From NCBI RefSeq assembly GCF_001949145.1, contig NW_019091536.1, positions 868,060-932,059 on the forward strand: 64,000 nt of DNA. The letters run 5' to 3'. Positions 1 to 13,700 of this stretch are shown piece after piece. The notes below the pieces were generated by a model that made no database searches, was not told where the DNA came from, and saw only the letters and a list, made by a program, of their open reading frames with translations. The first letter of the stretch is position 1; every line of letters starts with the position of its first letter. A program made the translations under genes and the position numbers. This DNA is from Acanthaster planci. Taxonomy: Eukaryota; Echinodermata; Asteroidea; Valvatida; Acanthasteridae.

Positions 1-3000
1 GGGGCCCTAATGCACGATTATTTGTCTTCTGAGAAATTCTGTCACAATTCCGAGTTGATGTTGAATCGATCTGACCGTATTAATGGATCTGTAACATCGC
101 CAACGAACACAGCTTGACCTCTTTTGGATCTTTAGCCTACTTTATTTGATCGATACCAAGGTAGACCGGAACCCCGAAGTAGTAAAGGAACGGAGAATGC
201 AATAAATGTGTGGTCTCAAAGACCCTTTTATCCAGTCTCTGGCGGTAACTTGATATAAAAATCTGTCAGCCAAAAATGTGTCGAGGTAATATGCCAAGGT
301 TTTCATAGCTTCTCTATTGATCATGCATGCGCGTTACTGCCATTTCGATTGTTTGTCAGTACGACAGTATGTTGTACATAACGACAGATTCATAACCATG
401 ACACATGAATATGTGATCTAATTAAAGGGATCATTTTCATTCCCACGTAGTGAACTGGCAAAAAACACTGTAAAAATTTACATCCGTTTGAAGTTTGCAG
501 TTGTATAAGTGCCACGTTAGCCACACTCAAATCTCTCATTCCCAAGGCTTGTTACCACTGAATTCAACAAGTTCGCCTCCGCGGGAGTGCCAGCCATTTT
601 AGGCGGTATTCTCTGTCATTGGTTTGATATATTCAAACTTTGAAGTAGTGTATAGCATAAAATGTGATGTAGTCGTGTATACTTTATCTCCAGCAAAGTT
701 CCTGATTAACCCCTAGCTAGCGGACACACCTGTACCAAAATCTCAAGCCCTTTTCACAGGTTCTTGACAGTCCCACAACATTGCGATTTTCTTTTCTAGT
801 TCTCAAGATATTATACACGCTTTGTATTATTTTTGTCTCAACATAGATGCGTCAACACTACGTATTTGTCTAGTTAAGTAATGATGTACTTGCACCGTTT
901 TGTTACCTTGTATCCGCACTCATTGAAGAGAAAACATCAAAAAACAAGAATACCAGACAATTTGGTAATTCTAATTAGGATTATGTTTTATAAAATCGTT
1001 TTAATTTAAGGTGTATTTCCTCTCGAACAAAAAAATTACATGTTACTCCATAAGCAAATGTGGAATTATTTGGTCGAACTCCGAAGTTCGACCATATCCT
1101 TGGGCGGTCGCATCCCAGCCTCAGAGCCATTAGGCTAATGAAGTATCACGATAAGCATGTCAGGCACTGGTGCAACTACTGGAAAACAGGTACCTCACCT
1201 GGAGGCCAGACTGTATCGACTGACACGGAGCTTTCGGATGGGAGGGGTTTGGCTAGGGGGCAGATAAGGTGATGTTGGAAAACAAGAGTGCGGTCGATTA
1301 GTCTAACTCACTTATTGCCTCGTCGCTGGTGAAGTGGGCGGGTAAAAAAAGCAATGTATCGGATTTAGCCTACGTTTGTGAGAATTCAGTTCGCCGAACG
1401 AACTTCCCAAAATACTTTTTAGCCCTGAACCGAACGGGCGGAGTCATCAGAGGATGAACAAACGCTGCTCACAGCACGACAAAGTTACGAGAAAAAAAAT
1501 CTGTCGTCATAAGACATTTGGGCCGAGCGAAATTTGAATTGCACTGTGCAGACTGTCCAATGATTAAAAGCGCCGTGGATTTTCATTCCCGATGTTTGCA
1601 CTAGTAATGAAACTGTGGATTGTGAAAATGTTCAGTTGTTGACTTCAGTAGAATTAACAGAAAAGCTGCAAAATCACGGGTTAGATATCTGCAAGCTTGC
1701 GTTCACAATCGCACAAATGCATTTTTTCACAGAAATACCACAGGGTAGGACCGGCTCTGATATTCGACAGATTGCAAATTTTGGACCACGTGCTAGACAA
1801 CAATAATTGCGCATGCTTTGGTGCAACGAACGAAGAGATTAGTAGACATGCAGATGTACACCTTACCCGTCATGTCATGATATTTGGCCGGCCCTTGAAG
1901 GGGCTCTGGGACACCTACGTAATCCACTATTTAAATTCCTGCATTTCTCAAAGCAAGGCAGACGTTCACTTACGTTGTCTAAGTGTGAAAAGATCATTGC
2001 GGCAAAAATGCAGTTTTTGCAAACACTCATTAATATGCCCTTACTCTGAGCATGAAAGAAATATTTTATAGAGACAGGCTACGTTTCGTTTACTTCTATT
2101 TATAAAACCCAGTTTGGGTGCTACAGTGTTTAAATTTCAAGCAATTTCCGCACAAGTTTCCGTTTAAAACATGTTTCAATAACGACCTTTTCAGTCTGTC
2201 GTAGGCCACTTGGGAGTAAGATAAAATCGGACCATTTTTGGTTGGGTGAGGAAATGGCTCTGTGAATGTTTGAGTCCATCAGTATGGATACAATAATCAA
2301 AAAAACTTGTCCAAATTTTGATTAACATTTGAACTCGATTGAATTGATCGACTTCCCTTCAATTTCTCAGGCACTCCAGCTACATGTATCTTTCGTAACG
2401 TTGACCAGCTACACGTAGGCTATGTTTGGTAAAAAGGAAAACAAAACATCGTTCATTTTTCTCTAAGGTTGATAGAATTTGCTGTAGGGATGGCTTTCTC
2501 CAGAAGGAGAATGTATCATGGATTTGTCACAATAAATATAAAATGAAAGAAATTTACTGTAAATCACATGAAATAGTTACAGCATTATTCCTGGGTACAA
2601 TTTTAAATGTATTAAATAATTATTTCAATTTAATTACATGTTAAGTTAACTTCAGCTTTTTTAAAACGACACGAGAAACATCGACAGGCGTGCGTCTTTG
2701 TTGATATCCTAAGCTATTTAGAACGTTAACGTTGACAAACCTTAACAAAAGCACACCTTTTGCCAAAAAAGAAAATAAAAATGGAATATTCCCCTCGAAA
2801 CCGTTTCCTTGGTCTGTGATCGAAGACCACACCAACCCGTTAGCCAAATTCGTCACGAGAACGAATTTTCTGGAAGCACACGGGGGAAGTGATTTATAGC
2901 GATTCTGTCAGCTTTTATTACCCCCTCTGCGCAGCCTAAATTAAGCCCTTCGAATGTCAAGTACATTCGAGACGCTGGTCTACGGAGGGTGTCTGGTGCG

Positions 3001-4368
3001 GTTAGGTCATTCATCTGGGGGTGTGCATGCGACGGTGCCCTGTGAAGCTTGCCGTTCAAATTAACCGTGATATGATAATCTGCGCCGTCAAATTTTAACA
3101 CAGTCCACGTCACGTGACACCCAACTCAATTTCGTGTGGCTGTTACACATTTTGCGCTTCGAATACAATTCTGGTGGATTTGCCGAGAACTGACTATTTA
3201 TACAAGATCTTATATAAATTAATTAAGTAGAAATGAATTCTGCTCCCTTCTCTCAATAGGCAATACTGCAAAACCCATTTTGTTAAGGTAAACCCCTGTA
3301 ATAACGGTCGGGGATTAGACTTAGTATACAAGGAATAAGGATAGGTCGTTAATGACACCACTTTTTTTGCAGTGCACATGCAGTAGTGTGCCTTTTGCAC
3401 TGAAAATTGTTCCATTTTTTGCAGTTACCGAAATACAAACTCAGGCTGGTGATTTTCTTATGTGTTGCCAAGGATCTTTTACAAGAATGCGTAGTAGAGC
3501 AAGCAGGCAGTTATTAGAATACAGCGCGAAGTGTTAACACCGACATCACTCAACCAAGGTGTAGGCGTACTCCACAGAGGAATTTAGAGTCTTGCTCTCA
3601 ATAATAATTATGTAATTAGGCCTCTGTATAAGCACATTCTTGTTTATTAATGGTTTCCAAGTTTTCGTTTGGTTGTACATTACCTGTACATAATAAACCA
3701 TGAAACAGTTTTCTGTGTATTGCGGCATGTACGTATTTGGTTCATATGTCTGGGATAATCATGGATATTTCGAGGCCATGGGAGAAATCTCATTTGCGAA
3801 TTTGGGTCAGTCAGTGCTGGATAAGACGATTGTAACTTTATGTTTTGTCCCCATCTAGTTTTGACAATAGAGCATATGTATATGTATATAGCCAAGCTGA
3901 TGAAGGAACAACATGGACCCCTGTATACACATTTTCGCCAAACAAAATGCTCATCGTATGGCTGAGAAAAAACTATTAATGAAAGAAGGGTAACGTTGTC
4001 TTGAGATGAGAAAATAAGACATACTTTTACAATTTTTGTAAAAAAAAGTTTTTGGTGCCTTATATTGGTTTCCAGACGGATTGGATATCATTCCACACCC
4101 TCCTGCTCGTCTGCGCGCCATCGAAAACCCACCTTCCTAAATGAACGCACGTTAGCCCGCAAATTAAAAGCCATAGGCCTATAGGGTAGGGACAATGAAT
4201 GAACTTAATGTCTACAGGGCCGAAAACAGTCCCTTGATTGTACTTGCCCAGAAAAATATTTGCCCCTGAAAGCCTGTATCCCCAGTTCTCCGTGTACGAT
4301 GTGCTTCGCCTTTCCCCTTGTTTAACTGTTTCAATACCTGTCTTGCTCCCCATGCACGCCCTCCATTA
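1..4368. other. Upstream region without a recognisable gene
   Basis: I found no recognisable coding exon, RNA gene or transposon here on either strand. The open frames are short and have neither family motifs nor convincing splice sites. The missing first (signal peptide) exon of the nAChR gene that starts at 4589 should lie here or left of the window. I found no ATG followed by a hydrophobic stretch and a phase-1 GT donor that I could defend. Confidence 0.5.
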
Positions 4369-4502
4369 GCCTTTCAGAGGTATGGCGGACACAATAGGAG
4401 GGCGCTATTTGGTTTGGGTAAAATCTTTTGCGTTTGCTCCAAATTTACCACTTCAAACGGCGCCCTCCTATTGTGTCCGCCATACATGTACTTCTAAAAG
4501 GC
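4369..4502. repeat. Palindromic MITE-like element with perfect 26-bp core arms
   Basis: Positions 4380-4405 and 4460-4485 are perfect reverse complements (26 bp). The pairing resumes outside these arms (AGCCTTT-C/T-AGA on the left, TCTAAAAGGCT on the right) after a 6-nt bulge, and weakly inside. The whole ~134 bp would therefore fold into one hairpin. It lies in the first intron of gene 1, ending about 86 nt before the exon 2 acceptor. A non-autonomous DNA transposon is the simplest explanation. Confidence 0.75.
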
Positions 4503-4588
4503 TGATGACACGCTCTGCATGTCTTTTTTCTTTCTTGCCGAGCCTCCTCCCTCACACCACACACTTTCCTCTCCCCATCTCCCACTAG

Positions 4589-4749
4589 ACACAGATCAGT
4601 CCCAAGTTGGATGGCACGAGCGCCAGCTGGTCAGTCGGCTGCTGGACAGTGAACGGTTCCCGCACCGCGCCTTGACCTTACCAGCCGACCAGCAGGATCT
4701 GCCCCTTACCGTGGAGATTGGCATGATGCTCCAGCAGATCATGAATGTG
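4589..4749 (+). CDS. nAChR gene 1, exon 2 (N-terminal helix and first beta strands)
   Basis: It encodes the mature N-terminus: [10 protein letters not shown] helix, then [15 protein letters not shown], matching the nAChR pattern of an amphipathic helix followed by a strand ending LQQI.DV. The acceptor follows a strong pyrimidine tract (TCTCCCACTAG), the donor is GTG|GTAAGT. It enters in phase 1 and leaves in phase 0 like vertebrate exon 2. At 161 bp it is longer than the usual ~140. Two other AG sites in the same phase would start the exon at 4595 or 4607 (143 bp), so the exact 5' edge is uncertain. No vertebrate-like PVxNxS glycosylation stretch is present. Confidence 0.88.
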
Positions 4750-7700
4750 GTAAGTATGCTGGGCCCTGAAGACCTCCATCTCAATGCTCCAAAACAGACC
4801 CGAAAGAATTCAATAATGACAGGCCCACAGTCACAGCACTTTCCAGATGGTCAGAGTGAAGTGACCACAATACGAAATTCAGTAAAGAGTTTAGACGGTA
4901 CGGAGCCGGTGGGAGTTTGTTCTAATTATGGATTAACCTGGATATTGATTTAATTTTTTAAAACTTACAGCCGGTATGACACAATACTGCTTATTGTGCC
5001 CACTTACAATGTAAAAACAACGCTAAACACTTTTTTCTACCTACCTTTTTGACAGGTTGAACTGCAACATGTTTAGTGTTAAGCGGTTAGGAATGCGTTG
5101 AAATTCTAAGCGGATTTCAAAAAGCTAAACATGTACCACGGAAAAGCATTAAGCGTTTAAACGCATTCCTAAACACATTTTAATAAACATGTCTTGGGTT
5201 GAACGTGTGGAAAAAGTGGGTGGGAAAAAGTGTTGAAACTCTAAACGTTGTTTCGTTTTCACTGTCGTGTTTCACTTTTGGCTTCATGTAGAAATCTTTC
5301 TGTTGAAAAATACCGGTACCTTGAAACCGTAGCACGTTTAATAATTTCTGGAAGTAAACTCAAAACTTCGGGAAATTATCGTGGTTGCACGGCGTACACT
5401 GCTGCAATATAAGACGGTTTTATTAAAAGTACAGTAGGTATTGACTCAATACTATGGAGGACTGGTATATTTGTGTGTTCGTCCACCTCGCTTTTGAATT
5501 TTTCTCGACGAATGCACTTTTTTGGCGGGAAGCAGCCCTCATCTTATTCGGTCACAAAATCACAGGCCCTCCCGCATGAAAGTCAATACTCTTTCCGTCA
5601 ACAAGTTCTTAGAGACTGAGAAGGGATTTGAGACTGTCGCTCTCTGTCTTTGATCGGGGATTTTATCTGACGCGATTATGGTGTCGATGATCGCTTGATT
5701 GCGCTGCCAAGGACGTCGGCTGGGCTTTTATCACGCAGTCGCCATCTTGGATTTGGCAAAAAGACAGTTGTCTGTTACAAGTCATAAAAACAGGCAGCCA
5801 AAACGCATGGCTTAAGGCACATATGAAGGGATTACAGCGGGAGGTTTGTTGAAAGACCTATACTTTGAGTGGTATAAGACGGAGGCTTAGAGACAATGAA
5901 GAGGAGTACACTTTCGATGTTTCAATCAGTACTCTCGGATGGTGTTTCCAATCTTGATAAAAGAACCCTCGCTATCATAATTTAGTCCCTGTCTTTATAT
6001 ACAGAAACGAAGTATTGAGAAACATTTCAGAAACATAAAAAAACTGGTGCATATCACATTAATAGAGCTTCAGAAGCTGTCACAGTAGCTAACATTATAA
6101 CAGTAATCTTGGAATGTCTTTGTCTGATATATACCGTTTTTTTCACAGAAATTTCGCTTGTAGTTCATTTTCTCCTTGATCCTTGAGGTCAATGCTTCTT
6201 ACCTTCATGCAGGGCGGTTGCGAACCGGCTCAAACAGTTCGTCTCAACTCAGTTCAGTACTTAATACACTGTCCCCCAAAACGGCAGTTACCAATTTCAT
6301 GTACAATAGTGTACAACATTCCCTGTTATTCTCAGGGAGTGGGCCCATGTACAGCCAGTAAGAATGCTAAATCCAGATAGGTTCCACAGTTTACATAAAT
6401 TACAAAAGAATACGTTGGGAGTTTTGCTGATGAAACGACCCCCCTCCTGAATTCTAGATGTCCTTTCCTACCACTCAAGTGACGCACGCGCGTGGAATTC
6501 ATTTTGTTGATAAGATCAGCAATTATAATTGCAATACTGAAATGGTCTTCGACATTATTATCTTCATATTTCACGTGTCGAAAGAATGTAGATCCGTTCG
6601 AATGTCGCACGGCGGGTAATGAGTGAAAGCTTCCAGTCGCCCACTGCAAATCAGACCCGACATGTTGATTGGATCGGCCGGCCGACTATCGTTGACATTT
6701 ATTGGCGTGTATCAGCGGATAGCGAGATGGTTGTCAACTTGATGAGCACCACGCCATTCATGACTGCATTATTTAATGTTTAATAACTTATATCATGTAC
6801 GGCGTTTGTGTGACGACCTGCAGTCGTGAAAGTTTTCTTGAATTTGAACACAAATAAACGGAATCCAAATTTAGTTAAAACAAAGGGGCATAGGATATGC
6901 TTAACCGAGTCAAAAGGCACACAATCATCAGTGGTGACTCAAGAAGGAGTAACTAAAATGTTAGTTTCGACCAAGCGTTAAGTTTCGTCGAACTTGGCTG
7001 CTTTCCGAGCATTAGTTGATTAATCAAGCTTACTAGTTAGCTAATCAAGCTTACTGGGGTGTGTAACGTGAACGACAAGAGGCAAAAGATGGTTGTTGTG
7101 GAATAACGAGACACGGCCTGGTTATAAAGCGCGCCTAGTGCCACTGCACTTTTATCCTTGAAAATAGTTTCTCATTCCAAGAGGAATCATGCATCGAAAG
7201 CGTCACGAATCGCAGAAGTCTTTAGAGATGGGTTAACACAACATGAATCAGGTCGTTTCATAAGCTTTAACTTTTAAATTTTCACTCGATAATGTGAAGT
7301 GAGGTTCCTTCAAGACTTCAGGGAACTGACTTTCTAGATAGGTTGAACTTTGATGTCGATTTTACTTTAAATTTTCCAAGGGCAAACATTTCAGATGGTG
7401 GCAGAATCGGGACGAACATCTGGTACACTTTAAGTTGTGATTTTTTCAAGAGACGCTGATTCTATGGACGCATCTGGTCACGGAAGTCTCCACACAGTAA
7501 TGGCGGAAACATTGTGCCAGCTATCGTACAATTGATTCATTCTTGGACGTTTTTTCTTCTGAATACTAGACCGAGGGCCCCGGGATTAAAAAGGGGCCAA
7601 TGGCTTCCTCGTGTAAGCATACGCTCGGTTTCGTCCGATGTTTACCCTGAAAATGGAGTTATACCCTGGCCAAGGAATAATTAGAAACAGCATACTCAAA

Positions 7701-10700
7701 TTCTTGTAACAGAATTCATTGCTTTTTTCTTCCTCGTACAGTATGAGAAGGACCAGATTCTGATCATCAACGCATGGCTCAACTATGTAAGTACATGCCA
7801 ATCCGGCGTTATTCCATAACGTAGCGTTTCTTTCCCTTGGTCTCATATAACTTATGGTTTCATTGAGTACACCCCATGTATCTTCCCTGACAGTACACAT
7901 ATAATGTTACCCATCCGTTATTGGCATCTTGCAGTACCCTTGGTTTGTGCACGTGACCTTATCAGTTTGTTTCATGTCTTATTCTCACGAAGTGTTTTCA
8001 TATTAAGTGACCTCACTTGTTTGAGTAATTTAGTATTGCTCTTTAAAAAATCCCTATATTTACAAGCAAGGCTATGCTAATCTATGGCAGAAGATTGATT
8101 CTCGTCTTATCAGACGAGCATCGTTATTATGACCTCAGGCTACGGAGATGCCGCACGTACGTGTTGCCTCTTTAACGGCATTTTCTGCGCACGGCAAGAG
8201 GTGTTATGTGCGCGGTGCGTAGTACGCGGTTTATCCACCTTCAATTTTGATGGGCTTTCGATTATGAGAGACGTATTTCGCTAAATGGGATACAAACCAG
8301 ATTTCTTTATTAAAGCGATATGTTGAAGAGGAAATATGAGTATTATAGATAAACTACAAGCTTTTTGCCATGTATTCCTTTCCGGCAAAACGAACGGCTG
8401 TTGTTACTTCACGATGAAAGTGTTCGCAATGCCTAAAGCATTTCACCTGGTGCCATCGTAGTCGAGTACTACATGGTGCGTGATAAGCATAAAGCAGAGC
8501 TTGGGTAGGAAAGATATGTGGTGCGGGCATGAGGTCTCACCCTCTAAGCCGATATTGTTATTCAAAATACGTCATCTTTTTTGGGTGTGTAAAATCTTAA
8601 GGCATCACTTAAGAGCGCTCCTCGTGCACACGATGCGTTTACTGGCAAGAAACACTGGATCGCTGGCCGGTGCAGCTGCCGTGAATTGCGGGCATAGTTC
8701 TCCTCCTGATGGCAAAGTGATCAACATTGTATCTGGGTAAATCCAAAGGATACATGGTGATCAAGGTCAATGGCGGGTCTGGCAGGCCTCAATGCCTGCT
8801 ATGGGAGGCATTTCTTGACGGCTTACCTGGTGGCTGTGGCCGTTCAACTCTGGGCTGAGTTGGGAGGAAACAAGGCTTGTGCACTGCCCATGCTATAAGG
8901 ACATAAGCAATGATAACGTTGGTGATAAATTGTGCTCAGCAGTGGGGTAACTGCAGCCAGCCGGTATGAAAATTGAAACCTTATTTTCTGAAGGGGGTAC
9001 CCAATGGGTTCAGTTATATGGTTTCCAAACAGCACAGAACTGCTTATGTCACCTTCACAAATTCCGACCGGCTTGGGGAGCGAGGAACAGAGGCCTCAAG
9101 GATGGGAAGAGGGCGTGCATTACTGACAGTGAGGAGGATGACATGCAGCGATTGCAGTGGTGATAGTTATGTGCATGCTCGAAGTAGTATTGTGATGACA
9201 TACCGTTCCTCTGACACACAAGTCGTGAAGCGAAAGAATATTGACTTGTGAGATGGTTACAAGGGACGTTGGGATTATGCTGTTGGTAGCAACACGCAGG
9301 TTGTGTATATTTGACCCATCCGCATGGCATCCATACGGGGTCCCATGCAATTTCAAAAGAAGCCGAACCTTAAACCCCCTTCTCAAATGGCTTGTATCCT
9401 GCCTTTTATCTCAGGGGTGGACTGACCCAACCCTAGCCTGGAACCAGTCACACTACGGCGGTGTCAAGAATATTCGGCTTCCGCCAAGCCATCTTTGGAC
9501 GCCAGATGTGCTCCTCTACAACAGGTTTGCCTTCGCATTCTGAGTATTTCACAATGACCTTGTGGTGGTTGAACATTTGGGGCCTTAATGTAAAAGAGAG
9601 CTACTAATGCACCCATTCCAACTCTTCACTGCTGTTGCAGCAACATGTCACACTAGCAAGGGTGCCGGTAATATATTATAACAGGTAAAAAGGAGGTTTA
9701 TCGAGATGGCTTACGAGTAGTGAGTAAAGGAAAGAAATTATTATTGAGTATGTGAGGATGTCTGGTTCGAATCCTGGATGATATATTTTTCTCCTATTTT
9801 CTGTTTGAAAAATTCAGTATGAATGGTTATTTAATTTCTTAATTAATCAGGTATATAGCCCTTGTTTGTTTTATTCGAGGAGAAAACGACGGTTTTGAAC
9901 GACTTTGAACAGTTGAGAACGTTTTTTATGATCGATATGCTCTTTCTGTTTTTGTGCATCAATAAGAAATGTATAAACTGGTGGGACTAGTTGACTACAG
10001 ACTACATACTTCATATCTTGATGACAATATCAGACGAAACATTTATGAAAGAAGACACCCTGATGCCCAAAATAGTAGTCGTTAGAATTTTCCGGCCGAG
10101 ATGGAAGCACAGAACATCCAGGAGAGGAAACTAACGAAAAACGTTTAATAAGTTATTTTTGTTATTCTTGTTGGTACGGCCTACGCTCTGTGGACCCTCA
10201 TCCTGAATATAAACGGCTTGAGTTGTTTTGGTCTGCCCATGTCATGGTAGATTTAAAGTGTTGTTGTTGAGTCAGATTAATACTGAAATTGTTAAGGGCC
10301 TGGAAGGAAACCATTTCTGGACACGGGTAATGAATGAAAAGACACGACCCTACCTAAAATGAATTGTGCACCTCTCTTGCGTAGCGCCCTTGCTCAGTGG
10401 ACCTTTATCTGACAAATAGCGAACTACAAGATTTTCAAAAACTCGTGTGACGACCACAGACGAATCACGAGATAGCTTCACTGGTAGTTTAGTCTAGGGC
10501 TTAAAGTTTCATCTGATGTAAAAGACCGCTGTAATGAACGCCGTCTTTATTGCTGATGACAGAACAACAAACCAGTAGCATGACGCACGATCTGAAGGAC
10601 CGCTCAGATTAGTTCTACTTCCCGGATGAGAATATCCTCGTCGGATAGGATGTCCTACTCGAGAAAAACCAATAATCAAGGCAATCGCCATCATCATGTC

Positions 10701-13700
10701 GAACCCCGAAAATACTGTTTACAACACAAACGTCCAATACAGCATCCCGAGGACGCTAAAAAGTACCGCGAATCGGAGATTGTTTGCATCCGTAACTGGC
10801 AGCCTTTTTTGCGGCAGGTGGGTTCTTCCGCGGATACTCGACACCCCGCTTGCCTGTCAGCTTAAGAAAACATATCCACTCCCAGCCAGGGGATTTAAGT
10901 TACCGCTTTGTCATATCTGCCCCACCCCTAAGGCCACGGAAGGCGAACTGAAGAGGGAAGACGAGGCTTACGTGCTGCACCAAAGATTGTAGAGAATCTT
11001 AGTAGACTTGCCTAGATACAGTCCTTATTACAGATTTTGATGCAGTTGATGCCATAGAGGAGTACTTGTACATGGGAGATACAAAGCATAGACTAGAGGC
11101 AAGTCTAGTGATAATGTTATACAGGGTGTCCCAGAAAAAACCAAACCCTGAGGAAAAGGGTTAATATGCCCAAACCATGAGATATGATCANNNNNNNNNN
11201 NNNNNNNNNNNNNNNNNNNNNNNNNNNNNNNNNNNNNNNNNNNNNNNNNNNNNNNNNNNNNNNNNNNNNNNNNNNNNNNNNNNNNNNNNNNNNNNNNNNN
11301 NNNNNNNNNNNNNNNNNNNNNNNNNNNNNNNNNNNNNNNNNNNNNNNNNNNNNNNNNNNNNNNNNNNNNNNNNNNNNNNNNNNNNNNNNNNNNNNNNNNN
11401 NNNNNNNNNNNNNNNNNNNNNNNNNNNNNNNNNNNNNNNNNNNNNNNNNNNNNNNNNNNNNNNNNNNNNNNNNNNNNNNNNNNNNNNNNNNNNNNNNNNN
11501 NNNNNNNNNNNNNNNNNNNNNNNNNNNNNNNNNNNNNNNNNNNNNNNNNNNNNNNNNNNNNNNNNNNNNNNNNNNNNNNNNNNNNNNNNNNNNNNNNNNN
11601 NNNNNNNNNNNNNNNNNNNNNNNNNNNNNNNNNNNNNNNNNNNNNNNNNNNNNNNNNNNNNNNNNNNNNNNNNNNNNNNNNNNNNNNNNNNNNNNNNNNN
11701 NNNNNNNNNNNNNNNNNNNNNNNNNNNNNNNNNNNNNNNNNNNNNNNNNNNNNNNNNNNNNNNNNNNNNNNNNNNNNNNNNNNNNNNNNNNNNNNNNNNN
11801 NNNNNNNNNNNNNNNNNNNNNNNNNNNNNNNNNNNNNNNNNNGTGTAACACTTTGGATAAACCAGTGAATGAGGTTGTCCTCTGTCATGCTTGTCCTGGT
11901 TGAAAGTGAGAAAAAAGGTCATGTTACAGAGGGAAAATTGCCTTTTGTCACTTTCAAGTTATGCAATAATCTGGTTTATATGTGTTGGCTTGCCCCGAGG
12001 TAGGCCAGTGCAGTGTTGAAAAGTGTTCGAAGCAGGACAGCAAGTCTGCAACATGGTGCAACTTACCGAAGAGCAAAGAGTGTTTGTCGTGACTTGAAAA
12101 CAAGAGCTTTCAAGCCACCCAAGCTGCATTTTAGGGAAGCCTTCCCTGGTAGGGATCCACCGGCAAAGTCGACCATCTGGTAAAATGTGCGCGAATGCCG
12201 AGAACATGGGACTAGCCTTAATTTGAATAAGGGTCATTCGGGAAGGAGGCGCACAGAGCGAACTCCTGGAAACATTGTTGCAGTTCGACAGCAACTTGTC
12301 GAAGAGCCAAAGGGAACCAGTTGCAGGAGGGATGGACTTGGACTGTCCCATTCTTCGTTTAACCGCATAACGAAGTTAGACCTGCAGTTCCATCCATACC
12401 GAATACCAACTTTTGCGTGGAGACCTCAGGAGGAGACGGAGTTTGCTCAATGGCTCCTGGAACGCATCCAAAGTGTTACACCTGAGTTCGGATGCCCCAT
12501 TTTCAAGACAATGGTATTCAGTCATGCATGACAGGAGGGATACCATCAAGTTATCATTAGAAAAAATACTGCTTCTACTTCTCGGAGATCCTTATACATT
12601 ATAATCATATGTCATTGCCTGGGCATATTAACCCCTTTCCTCAGGGTTTGGTGGTTTTTTTCTGGGACACCCTGTACAGTGCCACACCCCGACTGGTGAA
12701 CAAATGCCAATGTGGAAATCAGTGGTTTAATGAACGCAGGTTTTCTTCTTTGAATAAGAGAAAACGCCATTTTTCATGGAGCCACTCTGTAGACATATTC
12801 TGTGACAAGTCTGCGGGTAGATTGTAAGGGCACGAGCCAATTTGAATATATGTTACCTTGCTCCAAGAAAAAAATCACACTCTTGTTCCCAGGGGACCTG
12901 TGCAGATGCGTGTCAAATTAAAGATGTAGCATGTTTATCCGGAGACAGCCGTATATTATAATGAAGCTGAGGGTCTTGACACAGGTTATGTAGTGCTTTC
13001 AGAATGAAACACAAAACTCTTCGGTACATTCATATTGGCCTATTTGGAATGGAATATCGAATGAAACATTAAAAACTCAATATTGTTTCAAAACATTTAT
13101 CTATAGGGAGATGTTAATATTCACCTGATTCATTTTATAAGTATCACCAGCCATTAATTTTGTTACAGCTTATATCAAATCAAAGGCTCTTTCAAAGAAG
13201 AGCTATATTTACGTCATTATCAATATTTCATTGTTAAAGTTGACCCCAAATCCTAGAGGATATCACGGGCAAAACAGACTGCAAATACAAAGAAATTGCT
13301 TTTCGGCACAGAGTTTAGGGGGACAGTATGAAAAAGCTTACCATTTGCAACATGCAGAAAATAGTGCAAACTGATGTCAACTGGATTTAAACATCAAAAT
13401 CTTGTCATTTGCCGTTAAATCAGCCACATGATGTTATTTCTGCGTGGCGTTTGGTTTGGCAGAAAGGTTTAGTGACCAGACGAGAGTGGAAATTGTTTGG
13501 GAGACTCCACAAAGTCCATCGAACAACGAAGGTATAGCAACTGTAAGCAGGTGACAAGGTCTACAGGAATTCTTCCTAGTTTGTGTACATTTGGAAAATG
13601 TTCATTTCAGGACGTGTTCCGTCAATGCAATACGCAATCAGTGTGAATCGAACATTTTCCACGTTCCTCTACACAGATGAACAAAAATTCAGTGTACACT

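Larger units (their letters stand above)
11122..12674 (+). mobile_element. Decayed Tc1/mariner-like (IS630 superfamily) DNA transposon
   Basis: The element is bounded by long terminal inverted repeats of roughly 70 bp. The left end starts CAGGGTGTCCCAGAAAAAAC, and the right end (about 12606-12674) is its reverse complement with a few substitutions and small indels. Both ends abut TA (11120-11121 and 12675-12676), the expected target-site duplication of Tc1/mariner elements. A broken transposase N-terminus lies inside (12053-12531). The catalytic DDE half is not visible. An assembly gap interrupts the element, so its true length is unknown. Confidence 0.85.

Noticed and set aside
1060-2071. 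Short open frames that might supply the gene 1 first exon
   Set aside because: None shows an ATG with a hydrophobic signal stretch ending at a phase-1 GT donor.
11028-11922. Long open frames of 223-286 codons on both strands
   Set aside because: They consist almost entirely of N from the assembly gap.
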